Counted from the stretch's first letter, positions 1 to 8,728 are shown. The stretch is 23,615 nucleotides of DNA from Pseudomonadota bacterium (GCA_023430065.1 JAEZCG010000107.1:1-23615); one strand, 5' to 3'. Notes: generated by a model from the letters alone, not told the origin. Program-made: numbers and translations.

Positions 1-10
1 CCCCCAGCCC

Positions 11-361
11 CTAAAAACCGCGGCCGCGGCCGCCGCCGCCCCCGCCGACGATCTGCCTGACTCGTTCCAGATCGGCGTGAACCGCCTGGCATTGTTCGAG
101 AACTTCTCCGCGACACGCGTCCGCGCCCGCCACGTCCGCTGTCGCCGGCTCAGGCGGCAGCTCGGCCGGCTCGATCTCGCGCGCACCCGCACGTGCTTGC
201 CACCACATCAGTGCTCCCCAGGCGCCGGCGGTGGCGAGCACTGCGAAGGCAGCCGCGCCCTGTGCCGCGGCAGGCGCCAGCAGGAGGAATCCGGCCAGGA
301 TGAGAATGGTTGCGCCAACACCCGGTAGCAGGGTCAGGCGGGGAAGCTGGGAGGCGCGCAA
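11..361 (-). CDS. Probable methyl-accepting chemotaxis protein, N-terminal part (broken at window edge)
   Basis: The 116-residue product has two hydrophobic segments (about residues 13-32 and 36-54), then an Ala/Pro/Glu-rich linker and a short helical stretch with a coiled-coil feel (about 85-106). This matches the start of a chemoreceptor that has two membrane helices, little or no periplasmic domain and a cytoplasmic signalling domain. The signalling domain itself is not present: after residue 106 the frame becomes a Gly/Arg run from GGC/CGC repeats and hits TAG at 11-13. The start is a TTG at 361. No better ATG or GTG lies upstream in frame, and the Shine-Dalgarno is weak. A sigma-28-like promoter 60-90 bp upstream supports a flagellar/chemotaxis gene. 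The call rests on topology and promoter rather than on a conserved motif, so another small membrane protein is possible. Confidence 0.45.
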   Translation of the reverse strand: MRASQLPRLTLLPGVGATILILAGFLLLAPAAAQGAAAFAVLATAGAWGALMWWQARAGAREIEPAELPPEPATADVAGADACRGEVLEQCQAVHADLERVRQIVGGGGGGRGRGF

Positions 362-395
362 GGTATCTTCTCTTGAAACGCGAAGGGGCAGACCG

Positions 396-414
396 ACGTC
401 GCGCGTTGCGACGT
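396..414 (-). repeat. Hairpin in the 5' leader of the chemoreceptor-like gene
   Basis: ACGTCGC-N5-GCGACGT is a perfect 7-bp inverted repeat with a 5-nt loop. It lies just downstream of the expected start site of the sigma-28-like promoter, so the transcript would begin with or just before this stem. No U-tract follows in the direction of transcription, so it is not an intrinsic terminator. It could protect the 5' end or bind a regulator. Confidence 0.4.
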
Positions 415-423
415 GACGGGCTC

Positions 424-451
424 TTATCGACTGCGCAAAACCTCAACTTTA
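424..451 (-). promoter_or_regulatory. Sigma-28 (FliA)-like promoter for the chemoreceptor-like gene
   Basis: Read on the minus strand, TAAAGTTG (451-444) is followed after 12 nt by GTCGATAA (431-424). The enterobacterial FliA consensus is TAAAGTTT-N11-GCCGATAA, so each half differs by one base and the spacer is one base longer. The motif points toward the gene starting at 361, which looks like a chemoreceptor. No experimental start site is available. Confidence 0.5.
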
Positions 452-497
452 GGCGCCAGGCGTGCGCCGGGATCAGGGAGGACGGGAGACGAGGGCG

Positions 498-2723
498 TCA
501 GCGCCGACGTGCCAGCGACACCCCGGGCAGGTCCCGAATGAGACGCAGCAGCGGGGCGAGTCGGGCGAGCCCGTCGACTTCGAGCGAGAACGAATGTCGG
601 CTGAGGTGCGGACGCGTGACGGTGCGGGCGGCGAGGATGCGCATGCGCTCCTTGCCCAGGACATCGAGCAGCGCCTGCATCACGTTCGCATCGGGTGCGC
701 TCTCCACCTCGATGTCCACCGGGAAGCGTCCGCGCTCGGCGTCCGCGCTCCACTGCGCCTCGATCAGGCGTTCGCCAGGCAGCCTGGCCACGTTGGGACA
801 GCTGCGGCGGTGCACCGACACGCCCTTGCCGCGCGTGACGAATCCGACGATGGGGTCAGGCGGCGCCGGCTTGCAGCAGCGGGCAAGTCCGGTAAGGAGC
901 TTGTCGACCCCGACGATCAGGACGCTGTCGGTGTCGCCGCGCCGCTGCACGGCCGGCGGCAGCACAGGCGGCGCATCCACCGGCGGCACTGCCTCGGCGG
1001 GCGCTGCGATCGCCTGGACGGCAAGTGCGACCGCCCGTCCGCCCAACTCGCCTCGTCCCACGCTGGCGAGCATGTCGTCGACTTTCGCGTGGCCCAGTTG
1101 GGACGCGATGCGATCCAGCGCCAGTGCCGTGCAGCCCTCGCGCTGCAGGATCTTCTCGACCACCTGCCTCCCCTGGGCGATCGCCGTCTCCAGGTTCTGG
1201 TTGTTGAACCATTGACGCACCTTGTTGCGTGCGCGCGAACTGTGCAGGTAGCCGAGGTCGGGATTGAGCCAGTCGCGGCTCGGCCCTCCGCTGGTCGCAG
1301 CCACGATCTCCACCGTGTCGCCGCTCCCGAGAGTGTGGGTGAGCGGCACCATCCGACCGTTCACCTTGGCGCCGCGGCAACGATGCCCGAGTTCCGAGTG
1401 CACGTGATACGCGAAGTCCACCGGTGTCGATCCCGCCGGCAGGTCGATTACCCGTCCCTGCGGCGTGAGGACGTACACCGTGTCTTCGAACAGATCGTTG
1501 CGGAAGTGCTCGGCGAGGTCGGCGACGCTGGCGAGTCCCTCGCGCCACTCGAGAATCTGGCGCAGCCACGCGACGCGCTCGTCGAACTGCGCTTCGCTCT
1601 GCCGGGTGCCGCCGCGGCTGCCGCCCTGCTCCTTGTAGCGCCAATGGGAAGCGACGCCGTACTCGCACTGCCCGTGCATTTCGTGCGTGCGGATCTGCAC
1701 TTCGAGCACCTTCCCGTCGGGCCCCACGACGGCAGTGTGCAGCGAGCGGTAGTTGTTCGGCTTCGGCTTGGCGATGTAGTCGTCGAACTCGCGCGGAAGC
1801 GGTGCCCAGATGCTGTGCACCAGCCCGAGGGCCGCGTAGCAGTCCTTCACGTCGTTCACCAGCACGCGTACGCCGCGAATGTCGAAGAGCTCCGACAACG
1901 AAAGATCCTTGCGTGCCAGCTTTCGATAGATGCTGTAGATGTGCTTGGGGCGTCCGGTGACCTCCGCCTGGATGCGAGCCGCCGATAGTTCCTGGCGCAG
2001 CCGCGCGATCACGTCCGCGATGAACCGCTCGCGGGCCTCGCGCTTCTCGTCGAGCTGGCGCGCGATCGATCGGTACACGTCCGGCGCGGAACAGCGGAAC
2101 GCCAGGTCCTCGAGTTCCCACTTCAGCTGCCACACCCCCAGCCGGTTGGCCAGTGGGGCGAAGACGTCGAAGGTGTCGCCCGCTGCGGCTTCACGCTGGG
2201 GCTCTCCGCCCTGCGCCGCGAGGTAGCGCAGGCGGCGCGTCTGGTCGGCCAGCGCGATGAGTACGACGCGGATGTCCTGCACCATCGCGAGCAGCATCTT
2301 GCGCAACGACTCGAGCTGTGCGGCGCGCTCCTCCGGACGGCTCGCGCCCTCGACCTTGCGCCGCAGGCCGCGCATCTGGGCCATGCGACCCACTCCCTCC
2401 ACCAGCCGGGCCACGTGCGGACCCATCTCCGCTGCCACCCGTTCGGCTGCGGCGGGCCCGAGTTCCGACACACCGCCGAGGACGGCAGCGGCCAGCGTGT
2501 CCGCGTCCATGCGCAGACCCGCCAGGATGGTGGCGACTTCGCTCCAGTGTGTGGTCGCGGATTCGCCGTCGACGTGCAGCTCCGCCGGGTAGAGCTTCTG
2601 AGCGAGTGCGAGCGCGCGCTGCAGCGCGGACAGATCGCCATCGGAGACATGCTCGCGCATCCGCGCGAGCCACGCGTCCGGCACGGCAGGCCCCGCCAGC
2701 GCCTCGCGAACCTGTGCGGTCAT
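498..2723 (-). CDS. relA: GTP pyrophosphokinase RelA (ppGpp synthetase)
   Basis: This is a long RSH protein (741 aa; E. coli RelA is 744) that makes (p)ppGpp from ATP and GTP/GDP in the stringent response, on stalled ribosomes. The N-terminal pseudo-hydrolase region lacks the HD metal-binding residues of SpoT: at about residues 77-85 the sequence is a plain Ala/Leu/Gly stretch. The synthetase domain spans roughly 240-365, with HIYSIYRK at 261-268, the RelA-type EFDD motif at 312-315, KPKPNNYRSLHT at 319-330 and EVQIRTHEMH at 341-350. A TGS domain follows (about 412-475), then a cysteine-containing RIS region (CC at 616-617, SCPN at 641-644) and a C-terminal ACT domain (about 665-741). The start ATG lies 4 bp after the comEC stop, so the two genes are almost certainly cotranscribed. 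The EFDD motif and lost HD site favour RelA over SpoT. Confidence 0.95.
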   Translation of the reverse strand: MTAQVREALAGPAVPDAWLARMREHVSDGDLSALQRALALAQKLYPAELHVDGESATTHWSEVATILAGLRMDADTLAAAVLGGVSELGPAAAERVAAEMGPHVARLVEGVGRMAQMRGLRRKVEGASRPEERAAQLESLRKMLLAMVQDIRVVLIALADQTRRLRYLAAQGGEPQREAAAGDTFDVFAPLANRLGVWQLKWELEDLAFRCSAPDVYRSIARQLDEKREARERFIADVIARLRQELSAARIQAEVTGRPKHIYSIYRKLARKDLSLSELFDIRGVRVLVNDVKDCYAALGLVHSIWAPLPREFDDYIAKPKPNNYRSLHTAVVGPDGKVLEVQIRTHEMHGQCEYGVASHWRYKEQGGSRGGTRQSEAQFDERVAWLRQILEWREGLASVADLAEHFRNDLFEDTVYVLTPQGRVIDLPAGSTPVDFAYHVHSELGHRCRGAKVNGRMVPLTHTLGSGDTVEIVAATSGGPSRDWLNPDLGYLHSSRARNKVRQWFNNQNLETAIAQGRQVVEKILQREGCTALALDRIASQLGHAKVDDMLASVGRGELGGRAVALAVQAIAAPAEAVPPVDAPPVLPPAVQRRGDTDSVLIVGVDKLLTGLARCCKPAPPDPIVGFVTRGKGVSVHRRSCPNVARLPGERLIEAQWSADAERGRFPVDIEVESAPDANVMQALLDVLGKERMRILAARTVTRPHLSRHSFSLEVDGLARLAPLLRLIRDLPGVSLARRR

Positions 2724-2727
2724 ACGC

Positions 2728-5040
2728 TCAGCGTCCGTGCCAGTAACGCGCCCGCACGCGACGCCATGCGCGCACGCTCAGCTCGTCGCCGAGCCGCACG
2801 TGGAGGGCGCCGTCGCGGTCCGATCGGTAATCGCGTACTCCGGCCTGCACGTACTGCTGCAGCACCGCAGGCGCGGGGTGCCCGAAGCGGTTGCGATAGC
2901 CTACGGTGAAGATGGCGATGGAGGGTTGCACGTAACGAAGCAATTCCTGACCGGACGATGTCGCACTGCCATGGTGGGGAACGAGCAGCACCTCGGCACG
3001 CACTGCGTGGCGGTGGCGACGCACGAGCGCTCGTTCCGCTGCTGCCTCGATGTCTCCGCTGAGCAGCGCCGTGCGGTGCGCGGCGCGCACACGCAGGACG
3101 CAGCTGACGTTGTTGTCGCGTGAACTCGAATTATAGTCTGCCGCGTCCGGGTGCAGGAACACGAACTCCACGCCGTCCCACTCCCAACGCTGACCGCGTG
3201 AACAGCGTTCGCCGAACCCCCGGGCGGAGGAGAGGACACGCCCGACCGGCAGGGCGGCGAGCACCGATCCTGCCCCGCCCGCATGATCGCGATCGTCGTG
3301 GCTGACCACGAGCGCGTCCAGACGCTTCACGCCCGCGGCGCGCAGATGCGGCGCGACGATCCGTGCGCCAGCGTCCGACTCGCCCCGGTGGCGCGGACCG
3401 GCGTCGTACAGAAGCGCATGCCTACGGGTGCGCACGAGCACGGCCTGGCCTTGCCCGACATCGAGCACGTCCAGCCATGCATCACCGTGAGACGGATGAG
3501 CGGCGGGCAGCAGCACCAGCGGCAGCGTGGCCGGCACACCGAGCCAGCGCGCCGGCACCCCTGCCGGCGCGAGCAGCCATCCGACGCCGGCAAGCGCGGC
3601 GCTCAGCGCCCACGATTCGGGCGCGTGGCGCGCGAAGGTCGCGAAAGGCGTGTCCGCCATCTCCTGCAGCAGAAGCAAGGTCCAGTGCAGGCCCTGCGCG
3701 GCCGCGCCGAGCAGAAGATCGCCCGGCAGCACCAGCCCCGCCAGCGCGACCGGCACCACACCGAGGCTGACCAGGGGAATCGCCACCGCGTTTGCAAGGG
3801 GCGAGACCAGCGAGACCTGATGGAACAGTGCCAGCAGCAGCGGCACCAACCCCAGCGTGATGGCCCACTGGACACGGCCCCATTGGAGGAACCAGGTGCG
3901 CGCCTGCAGGCGGTTTCCGGTCACGTACAGGATGATCGCCACTGCGCCGAACGACAGCCAGAATCCTGCGGACGTGCACGACCAGGGATCGCGGGCAACG
4001 ACCACCATCGCGGCCAGCGCCAGCACGTCGCGTCCGCGCACCGCCGTCCCGCGCCATAGCGCCGCGGCCACGACTGCCATCATCAGCACGGTCCGCTGGG
4101 CGGGAACGGCAAAGCCGGCGAGCAGGGCATAGCCCAACCCCACGGCGAGCCCGCCGGCGGTGGCGGCGCGCTGGGCCGGAAGGCGCAAAGCGAGTCTCGG
4201 CAGGCGGCGCCACAGCCGCCGGATCGATGCATAGGCAATCCCGGCGAGCATGGTGATATGCAGACCGGAGATACTCATCAGGTGGTTCACCCCGGTGGCG
4301 GTGAATACCTTCCACTGGCCGAATGTGATCGACCGCTGGTCGCCGATCGTCAGCGCCGCCAGCACGCCCGCCTCCGGCAAGCCGTGCAAGTCGCCCTGCA
4401 GCCGCGCACGCGCCGCCGCGCGCATCCGCTCGATGGCGTACCCCGCGCCAGGCACATGCGCGTCGACGCGTTGCGCGCGGGCCGGGCGCACGTAGCCCAC
4501 TGCACGGATGCCGCGCTCGAGGTACCAGCGCTCCATATCGGGAGAATGCGGATTGGCCGTGGCATGCGGACGCTTCAGGCGCGCAGTGAGCTGCCAGCGT
4601 TCGCCGGGCCGGACGGTCGGGGGTCGCGGACCCGAAGGCGGCGGGTACCAGTTCAACGCGAGGCGTGCAGGCACATGCGCCGAGGGCGTGGCGATCGCCT
4701 CCACCTCGAACACGAAGCGCTGCGTGCCGTCGCTGTCCGCCTGCGGCATCTCCGCCACCACGCCGCGCAGCCTGACGTCGCGCCCCTCCCACTCGGCCGG
4801 AAGTGCGTCCGCCAGACGCACCTGCGCCCAGGCCGCTGCCACCAGGAAGCCGGCACCGAGCCACCACACGAGGGACGCCACGCACCGCACCGCCCCCGGG
4901 AGGGGACGTGGGCACCGGCCCAGGAGCACCAGCGCGCAGCCCAGTGGAACCAACCCATACCACCAGGCGAGAGAAGGCAGCTGCCCCTGCTGCTGCAGCC
5001 ACCAGGCGCCGGCCACGAAGGCCGCCGAGCGCGCAACCAT
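2728..5040 (-). CDS. comEC: DNA internalisation / competence protein ComEC
   Basis: This 770-aa inner-membrane protein is the probable channel carrying single-stranded DNA into the cytoplasm during natural transformation. Hydrophobic helices at about 5-75 are followed by a soluble OB-like DUF4131 region (80-200). The polytopic Competence domain starts with the family signature GVNHLMSISGLHITMLAG (250-267) and runs to about 510. The C-terminal metallo-beta-lactamase-like domain (about 523-765) has LDVGQGQ (526-532) and the metal-binding-type SHDDRDHAGG (580-589). All three domains are present and uninterrupted. The ATG at 5040 is 39 bp from the divergent DUF2062 start, so both promoters must share a very short region. 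It precedes relA by 4 bp. Whether the cell is transformable cannot be judged from this gene alone, because comEC is also kept in strains not known to be competent. Confidence 0.93.
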   Translation of the reverse strand: MVARSAAFVAGAWWLQQQGQLPSLAWWYGLVPLGCALVLLGRCPRPLPGAVRCVASLVWWLGAGFLVAAAWAQVRLADALPAEWEGRDVRLRGVVAEMPQADSDGTQRFVFEVEAIATPSAHVPARLALNWYPPPSGPRPPTVRPGERWQLTARLKRPHATANPHSPDMERWYLERGIRAVGYVRPARAQRVDAHVPGAGYAIERMRAAARARLQGDLHGLPEAGVLAALTIGDQRSITFGQWKVFTATGVNHLMSISGLHITMLAGIAYASIRRLWRRLPRLALRLPAQRAATAGGLAVGLGYALLAGFAVPAQRTVLMMAVVAAALWRGTAVRGRDVLALAAMVVVARDPWSCTSAGFWLSFGAVAIILYVTGNRLQARTWFLQWGRVQWAITLGLVPLLLALFHQVSLVSPLANAVAIPLVSLGVVPVALAGLVLPGDLLLGAAAQGLHWTLLLLQEMADTPFATFARHAPESWALSAALAGVGWLLAPAGVPARWLGVPATLPLVLLPAAHPSHGDAWLDVLDVGQGQAVLVRTRRHALLYDAGPRHRGESDAGARIVAPHLRAAGVKRLDALVVSHDDRDHAGGAGSVLAALPVGRVLSSARGFGERCSRGQRWEWDGVEFVFLHPDAADYNSSSRDNNVSCVLRVRAAHRTALLSGDIEAAAERALVRRHRHAVRAEVLLVPHHGSATSSGQELLRYVQPSIAIFTVGYRNRFGHPAPAVLQQYVQAGVRDYRSDRDGALHVRLGDELSVRAWRRVRARYWHGR

Positions 5041-5067
5041 GCGCTACGTCCGGGATCGGGCACGCAT

Positions 5068-5073
5068 TACACT
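5068..5073 (+). promoter_or_regulatory. Possible -10 element for the DUF2062 gene
   Basis: TACACT (4 of 6 matches to TATAAT) sits 6 bp before the ATG at 5080, so transcription would begin at or next to the start codon, giving a leaderless or nearly leaderless mRNA. No clear -35 is seen. The same hexamer lies upstream of the rpfE-like gene at 7661. Confidence 0.22.
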
Positions 5074-5079
5074 ACCCGC

Positions 5080-5625
5080 ATGCCGCGCAAGCACTTCCGC
5101 AGGTTCCTCCCCAGCCACGACTCGATCAGGGGCAATCGCTACATCGGGCTGTTCGGAACGGCCCTGCACCATCACAACCTGTGGCATCTGAACCGCCGCT
5201 CGGTGGCGGGCGGGATCGCCGTGGGCCTGTTTTGCGGGCTCATCCCTGGTCCGGTGCAGATGTTCGCCGCGGCGGTGATGGCCATCCTGCTGCGCGTGAA
5301 TCTGCCCGTGGCGGTGCTCGGCACCTGGTACACCAATCCGTTCACCATCGTGCCCCTCTACATCGTGGCGTACAAACTGGGGATGTATCTCACCGGCCAC
5401 ACCCCGCGCAGTCTGAACGTGCCGCAACTCGACCTCAGCCTGTCCAACGTGGCCGACTGGATACCTATGCTTATGGCATGGATCGGAGCGATGGGCAAGC
5501 CCTTCCTGTTCGGGCTGCTGCTGCTGGCCGCGATCCTGGCGGTGGTGGGTTACTTCGCCGTGCTGCTCGCCTGGCGCATCTACGTGCACCTGGCCTGGCG
5601 CCGACGGGCGCGGGAGCGCGCTTAG
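5080..5625 (+). CDS. DUF2062 domain-containing inner-membrane protein
   Basis: This 181-aa protein has a basic N-terminus (MPRKHFRRFLPSHDS) and a DUF2062 core with the characteristic GGIAVGLFCGLIPGPVQM and WYTNPFTIVPLY segments. Hydrophobic helices lie at about 46-80, 87-108 and 137-166, and the tail is strongly Arg-rich and likely cytoplasmic. The family is widespread in Proteobacteria and has no firmly assigned function; some members are fused to glycosyltransferases. The frame is open far upstream, but the ATG at 5080 is chosen because family homology starts there and upstream sequence lies inside comEC on the other strand. It is divergent from comEC and convergent with lolD, with only 7 bp between the two stop codons. 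Confidence 0.85.
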   Translation: MPRKHFRRFLPSHDSIRGNRYIGLFGTALHHHNLWHLNRRSVAGGIAVGLFCGLIPGPVQMFAAAVMAILLRVNLPVAVLGTWYTNPFTIVPLYIVAYKLGMYLTGHTPRSLNVPQLDLSLSNVADWIPMLMAWIGAMGKPFLFGLLLLAAILAVVGYFAVLLAWRIYVHLAWRRRARERA

Positions 5626-5632
5626 CTGCCCG

Positions 5633-6316
5633 TCATGCGCTGCGGATGGCGCCGTCCTCGAGGCGCAGCGTCCGGTCCATGCGCGCTGCGATCGCCGGAT
5701 CATGGGTGACGACGACCAGGCTGGTCCCGAGCGTCCGGTTCAAGTCCAGCATGAGGCCGAGCACTCCCTCGGCGGTATGACGATCCAGATTTCCGGTCGG
5801 CTCGTCGGCAAGAAGGCAGGCGGGGCGCGTCACGAGTGCGCGGGCGAGCGCGGCCCGCTGCCGCTCGCCGCCCGACAATTCACCCGGAGTGTGCGTGAGC
5901 CGGTGCCCGAGGCCGACCTGGCGCAGCATCTCCTCCGCCCGTTGCGCGGCTTCGTGCGGCGGCATCCGACGGATCAGCAGCGGCATGGCGACGTTCTCGA
6001 GCGCGCTGAACTCGTTGAGCAGGTGATGGAACTGATACACGAAGCCGAGCGCGGCATTGCGCACCGCCGACTTGTCGGCTTCGCCCAGCGTGCCGATGTC
6101 CTTGCCATCGATGCAGACATTGCCGGCCGTTGGCTGATCGAGGCCGCCGAGCAGATGCAACAGCGTGCTCTTGCCCGATCCGGAGGCGCCGACGATGGCG
6201 AGGCGTTCCCCGCGCTCGATGCTGAGGTCGATCCCGAGCAGCACCGGCACCTCGTGCGGCCCCTGCCGATAGATCTTCTTCAGGCCGCGGCAGGCGATTA
6301 CGGCGCCTTCACTCAT
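5633..6316 (-). CDS. lolD: Lipoprotein-releasing ABC transporter ATP-binding protein LolD
   Basis: LolD powers release of outer-membrane lipoproteins from the inner membrane to the periplasmic carrier LolA. The 227-aa protein has Walker [10 protein letters not shown] (43-51), a Q-loop Gln near 95, the ABC signature LSGGERQR (147-154), Walker B CLLADEP (167-173) and the H-loop His in VVVTHD. The segment after the Q-loop ([16 protein letters not shown]) is typical of the LolD/MacB group. Its start overlaps the lolC 3' end by 8 bp, so the two are translationally linked. Closely related MacB- or FtsE-type ATPases are the main alternative, but the adjacent LolC permease settles it. Confidence 0.93.
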   Translation of the reverse strand: MSEGAVIACRGLKKIYRQGPHEVPVLLGIDLSIERGERLAIVGASGSGKSTLLHLLGGLDQPTAGNVCIDGKDIGTLGEADKSAVRNAALGFVYQFHHLLNEFSALENVAMPLLIRRMPPHEAAQRAEEMLRQVGLGHRLTHTPGELSGGERQRAALARALVTRPACLLADEPTGNLDRHTAEGVLGLMLDLNRTLGTSLVVVTHDPAIAARMDRTLRLEDGAIRSA

Positions 6317-7592
6317 AGCGCAGCGCCTCCGCGGGATTCACGCGCGAGGCCCGATAGCTGGGGTAGAGGGTCGCCAGCCAGCTCAGCACGAGCGACACGG
6401 CGCCGACGGTGACCACGTCATTCCAATGCAGATCGGAAGGCAGGTCGCTGATGTAGTAGACGTCCTTGGCGAGGAACTGGACGTTGAACAGGCGCTCGAT
6501 GGCAGGCACGATGGTCTCCACGTTGAGCGCGGTGACCACGCCGAGCAGTACCCCGACGGCAGTCCCCACCGTTCCCACGATCGCCCCCTGGATCACGAAG
6601 ATCTTCATCACGGACGCCGGCGTGGCACCGAGCGTGCGCAGGATGGCGATGTCGGCCTGCTTCTCCGTCACCGCCATGACCAGCGTGGATACCAGGTTGA
6701 ACGCGGCCACTGCCACGATCAGCGTCAGGATGATGAACATCACCCGCTTCTCGATCTGCACCGCGCGGAAGAAGTTGGCATGCGCCCGCGTCCAGTCCGT
6801 CACCATCAGGTCCGGGGGCAGCGTACCGAGCAGCTGCCGCGCCACGCGGGGCGCGAGGAACATGTCGCTGAGCTTCAGACGCACGCCCGAGACGCCCTGC
6901 TCCATGCGATAGAGCGTCTGCGCGTCCTGCAGGTGGATCAGTGCCAGGCCCGCGTCATACTCGTACATGCCCACCTCGAACATGCCGACCACGGTGAACT
7001 GCTTGATGCGCGGCATGATGCCGGCCGGGGTGACCTGGCCCTGCGGCGCGATCAGCACCACCTTGTCTCCGAGTGCCGCCCCGAGCGCATACGCCAGTTC
7101 GCGGCCGAGCACGATGCCGAACCGGCCCGGCTCGAGATCCTCGAGACGCCCGCCCTTCATGTGCCGGCCGATGTCCGCCACGCGGTCCTCGTCCTGCGGC
7201 AGCACGCCGCGCACGATCGCGCCCTGCACGTTCTGGCGCATGCCGATCAACCCCTGCTGGCTGACGTAGGGGGCGGCTGCGAGCACGTCGGGATGGCGTG
7301 CAGCCTGTGCGGCGACGCCGCGCCAGTCGGCGAGCGCTCCCCCCATGCCGGCGATCTGCACGTGCGAGGCGACGCCGAGAATGCGCGTGCGCAGCTCCTT
7401 CTGGAAGCCGTTCATCACCGACAGGACGACGATCAGCGCGGCCACGCCGATGGTGATGCCGAGGACGGAGATGAGGGAGATGACGGAGATGAAGCGGTTG
7501 CGGCGCTTGGCGCGGGTGTAGCGCAGCCCGATGAGCAACTCGTAGGGACTCAAGGTCTGGGATCCGGTCCGGGATCGCCCCCGGGATCGCAT
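6309..7592 (-). CDS. lolC: Lipoprotein-releasing ABC transporter permease LolC/E
   Basis: This is the inner-membrane permease of the Lol exporter, with the MacB/FtsX four-helix topology. An N-terminal helix ([20 protein letters not shown]) is followed by a large periplasmic domain and three C-terminal helices. The family N-terminus, [20 protein letters not shown], is clear. The start is ambiguous. The ATG at 7592 gives 427 aa with an odd Arg/Ser-rich leader made from a 12-nt repeat. A TTG at 7553 gives 414 aa, the same length as E. coli LolE, with homology beginning at once. Neither has a strong Shine-Dalgarno. Only one permease gene adjoins lolD, so the exporter may use a homodimer or a partner encoded elsewhere (inference). 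Confidence 0.9.
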   Translation of the reverse strand: MRSRGRSRTGSQTLSPYELLIGLRYTRAKRRNRFISVISLISVLGITIGVAALIVVLSVMNGFQKELRTRILGVASHVQIAGMGGALADWRGVAAQAARHPDVLAAAPYVSQQGLIGMRQNVQGAIVRGVLPQDEDRVADIGRHMKGGRLEDLEPGRFGIVLGRELAYALGAALGDKVVLIAPQGQVTPAGIMPRIKQFTVVGMFEVGMYEYDAGLALIHLQDAQTLYRMEQGVSGVRLKLSDMFLAPRVARQLLGTLPPDLMVTDWTRAHANFFRAVQIEKRVMFIILTLIVAVAAFNLVSTLVMAVTEKQADIAILRTLGATPASVMKIFVIQGAIVGTVGTAVGVLLGVVTALNVETIVPAIERLFNVQFLAKDVYYISDLPSDLHWNDVVTVGAVSLVLSWLATLYPSYRASRVNPAEALRYE

Positions 7593-7594
7593 GG
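7559..7594. repeat. Three tandem copies of a 12-nt repeat at the lolC start
   Basis: GGGATC recurs exactly every 12 nt at 7559, 7571 and 7583, with C/G-rich fillers between. On the lolC strand the copies lie between the ATG at 7592 and the TTG at 7553. Because 12 is a multiple of three, copy-number change would keep the reading frame if translated. If translation starts at the TTG, it would instead alter leader length. Confidence 0.6.
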
Positions 7595-7657
7595 CGGCGA
7601 AAGGCGGCAGTGTGCCACAACGCAGCCGCCGCTCCGGCCCGTGGCGCCGGCCGCCTC

Positions 7658-7666
7658 TGCTACACT
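7658..7666 (+). promoter_or_regulatory. Possible extended -10 promoter for the rpfE-like/recJ run
   Basis: TGC followed by TACACT forms an extended -10 element (TGn plus a 4-of-6 hexamer), 27 bp before the ATG at 7694. No convincing -35 is seen, as is common for extended -10 promoters. It lies between the divergent lolC and rpfE-like starts. Confidence 0.3.
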
Positions 7667-7693
7667 CGCCGCGCGGTGGTCCTGTGCGACCGC

Positions 7694-8728
7694 ATGCGAA
7701 CCGACCCAGCACCCGCGGCCGTGCTCACCCTCACGCTCTTCGTACCCGGCCTCATCCCTGCCGACGAGGCACACGCCCGGGTCGCCGCGCAGCCGACACT
7801 GTACCGCTGGCTGTGCCGCGGCCGGCAGGAGATCGTGGATGCCGTCGACGCCGACGCTGCACTCGGCGCCTGGTTCGGTCTGGCCGGCAGCGAAGAGCTG
7901 GCGCACGCCGCGCTCAGCGCACTCGGGTCCGGCATCGACCCGCGCGAGGCCGTCTGGCTGCACGCGGACCCGGTCCACTTCCATGCGCAGCGCACCGAGC
8001 TGGTGCTCGTGGATGCAGCGCGCCTGGCGATCGACGCGGCTGAGAGCCACGCCTTGGTCGATGCGCTGAACGCGCACTTCTCGCACGATGCGATACGGCT
8101 GCACGCCCTGTCCCCTACGTGCTGGATCGCCGAGAGCCGGACACCGGTGCGGCTGCGCACCGTTCCGCTGTCCGTGGCCGCCGGGCGCAACGTCGATGCG
8201 CTTCTGCCTGCCGGCACGGATGCGTTGGCATGGCATCGCCGCAGCAACGAGGCGCAGATGCTGCTGCATGCCCATCCCGTCAACCAGGAACGCGAGGCAC
8301 GCGGAGCGCCCGCCCTCAATAGCGTGTGGTGGTGGGGGGTGGGCGCACTTCCCGTCTGCACACGCGCCTTCGACGCAGTGTGGGGGGAGGACGCCTTCCT
8401 CCGCGGCCTCGCCAGGCGAACCGGCGCGCCGGCGCATCCCCTGCCCGCCGACGCCACCGCCTGGCTGCGCGAGGCCCGGCGCGGGGCGCATCTGGTCGCG
8501 CTGCGGCCTTCGGCATCGGCTGATCCGGCCGACCTGACCGCATTGGAGCAGGCCTGGTTTGCGCCGATTGCGCGCGCCCTCGCGCAGGGCCGGATCGACT
8601 CGGCCACCCTCGCCACGTGCGCGCATGGCCGACGGGTCGCGTGGCGGCTGACGCGCGCCGACCGCTGGAAGCTGTGGCGGCGCAACCCGCGACTGCCACG
8701 CCGCGCACCGGGGCACGTGCATGCCTGA
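7694..8728 (+). CDS. RpfE-type, phosphoglycerate mutase-like protein
   Basis: This 344-aa protein resembles the conserved family found just upstream of recJ in Beta- and Gammaproteobacteria, called RpfE in Xanthomonas and often annotated as a cofactor-independent phosphoglycerate mutase-like protein of the alkaline phosphatase superfamily. Recognisable features are the N-terminal LTLFVPGLIP, the HADPVHFHAQRTELVL segment and the block NEAQMLLHAHPVN followed by NSVWWWGVG. I do not see the full metal-ligand set of a true mutase, so catalytic activity is uncertain. The ATG at 7694 is preferred because homology begins right after it; a GTG a few codons upstream is possible. It overlaps recJ by 8 bp, implying cotranscription and coupled translation. 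Confidence 0.75.
   Translation: MRTDPAPAAVLTLTLFVPGLIPADEAHARVAAQPTLYRWLCRGRQEIVDAVDADAALGAWFGLAGSEELAHAALSALGSGIDPREAVWLHADPVHFHAQRTELVLVDAARLAIDAAESHALVDALNAHFSHDAIRLHALSPTCWIAESRTPVRLRTVPLSVAAGRNVDALLPAGTDALAWHRRSNEAQMLLHAHPVNQEREARGAPALNSVWWWGVGALPVCTRAFDAVWGEDAFLRGLARRTGAPAHPLPADATAWLREARRGAHLVALRPSASADPADLTALEQAWFAPIARALAQGRIDSATLATCAHGRRVAWRLTRADRWKLWRRNPRLPRRAPGHVHA

Noticed and set aside
462..1988. Long plus-strand open frame opposite relA
   Set aside because: It is the complement phase of a strongly conserved relA gene, has Arg/His/Ala-biased content with no domain, and arises from high-GC codon bias.
3482..5002. Second long minus-strand frame inside comEC
   Set aside because: Overlaps comEC on the same strand in another phase; composition is Gly/Arg/Ala noise, with no recognisable fold.
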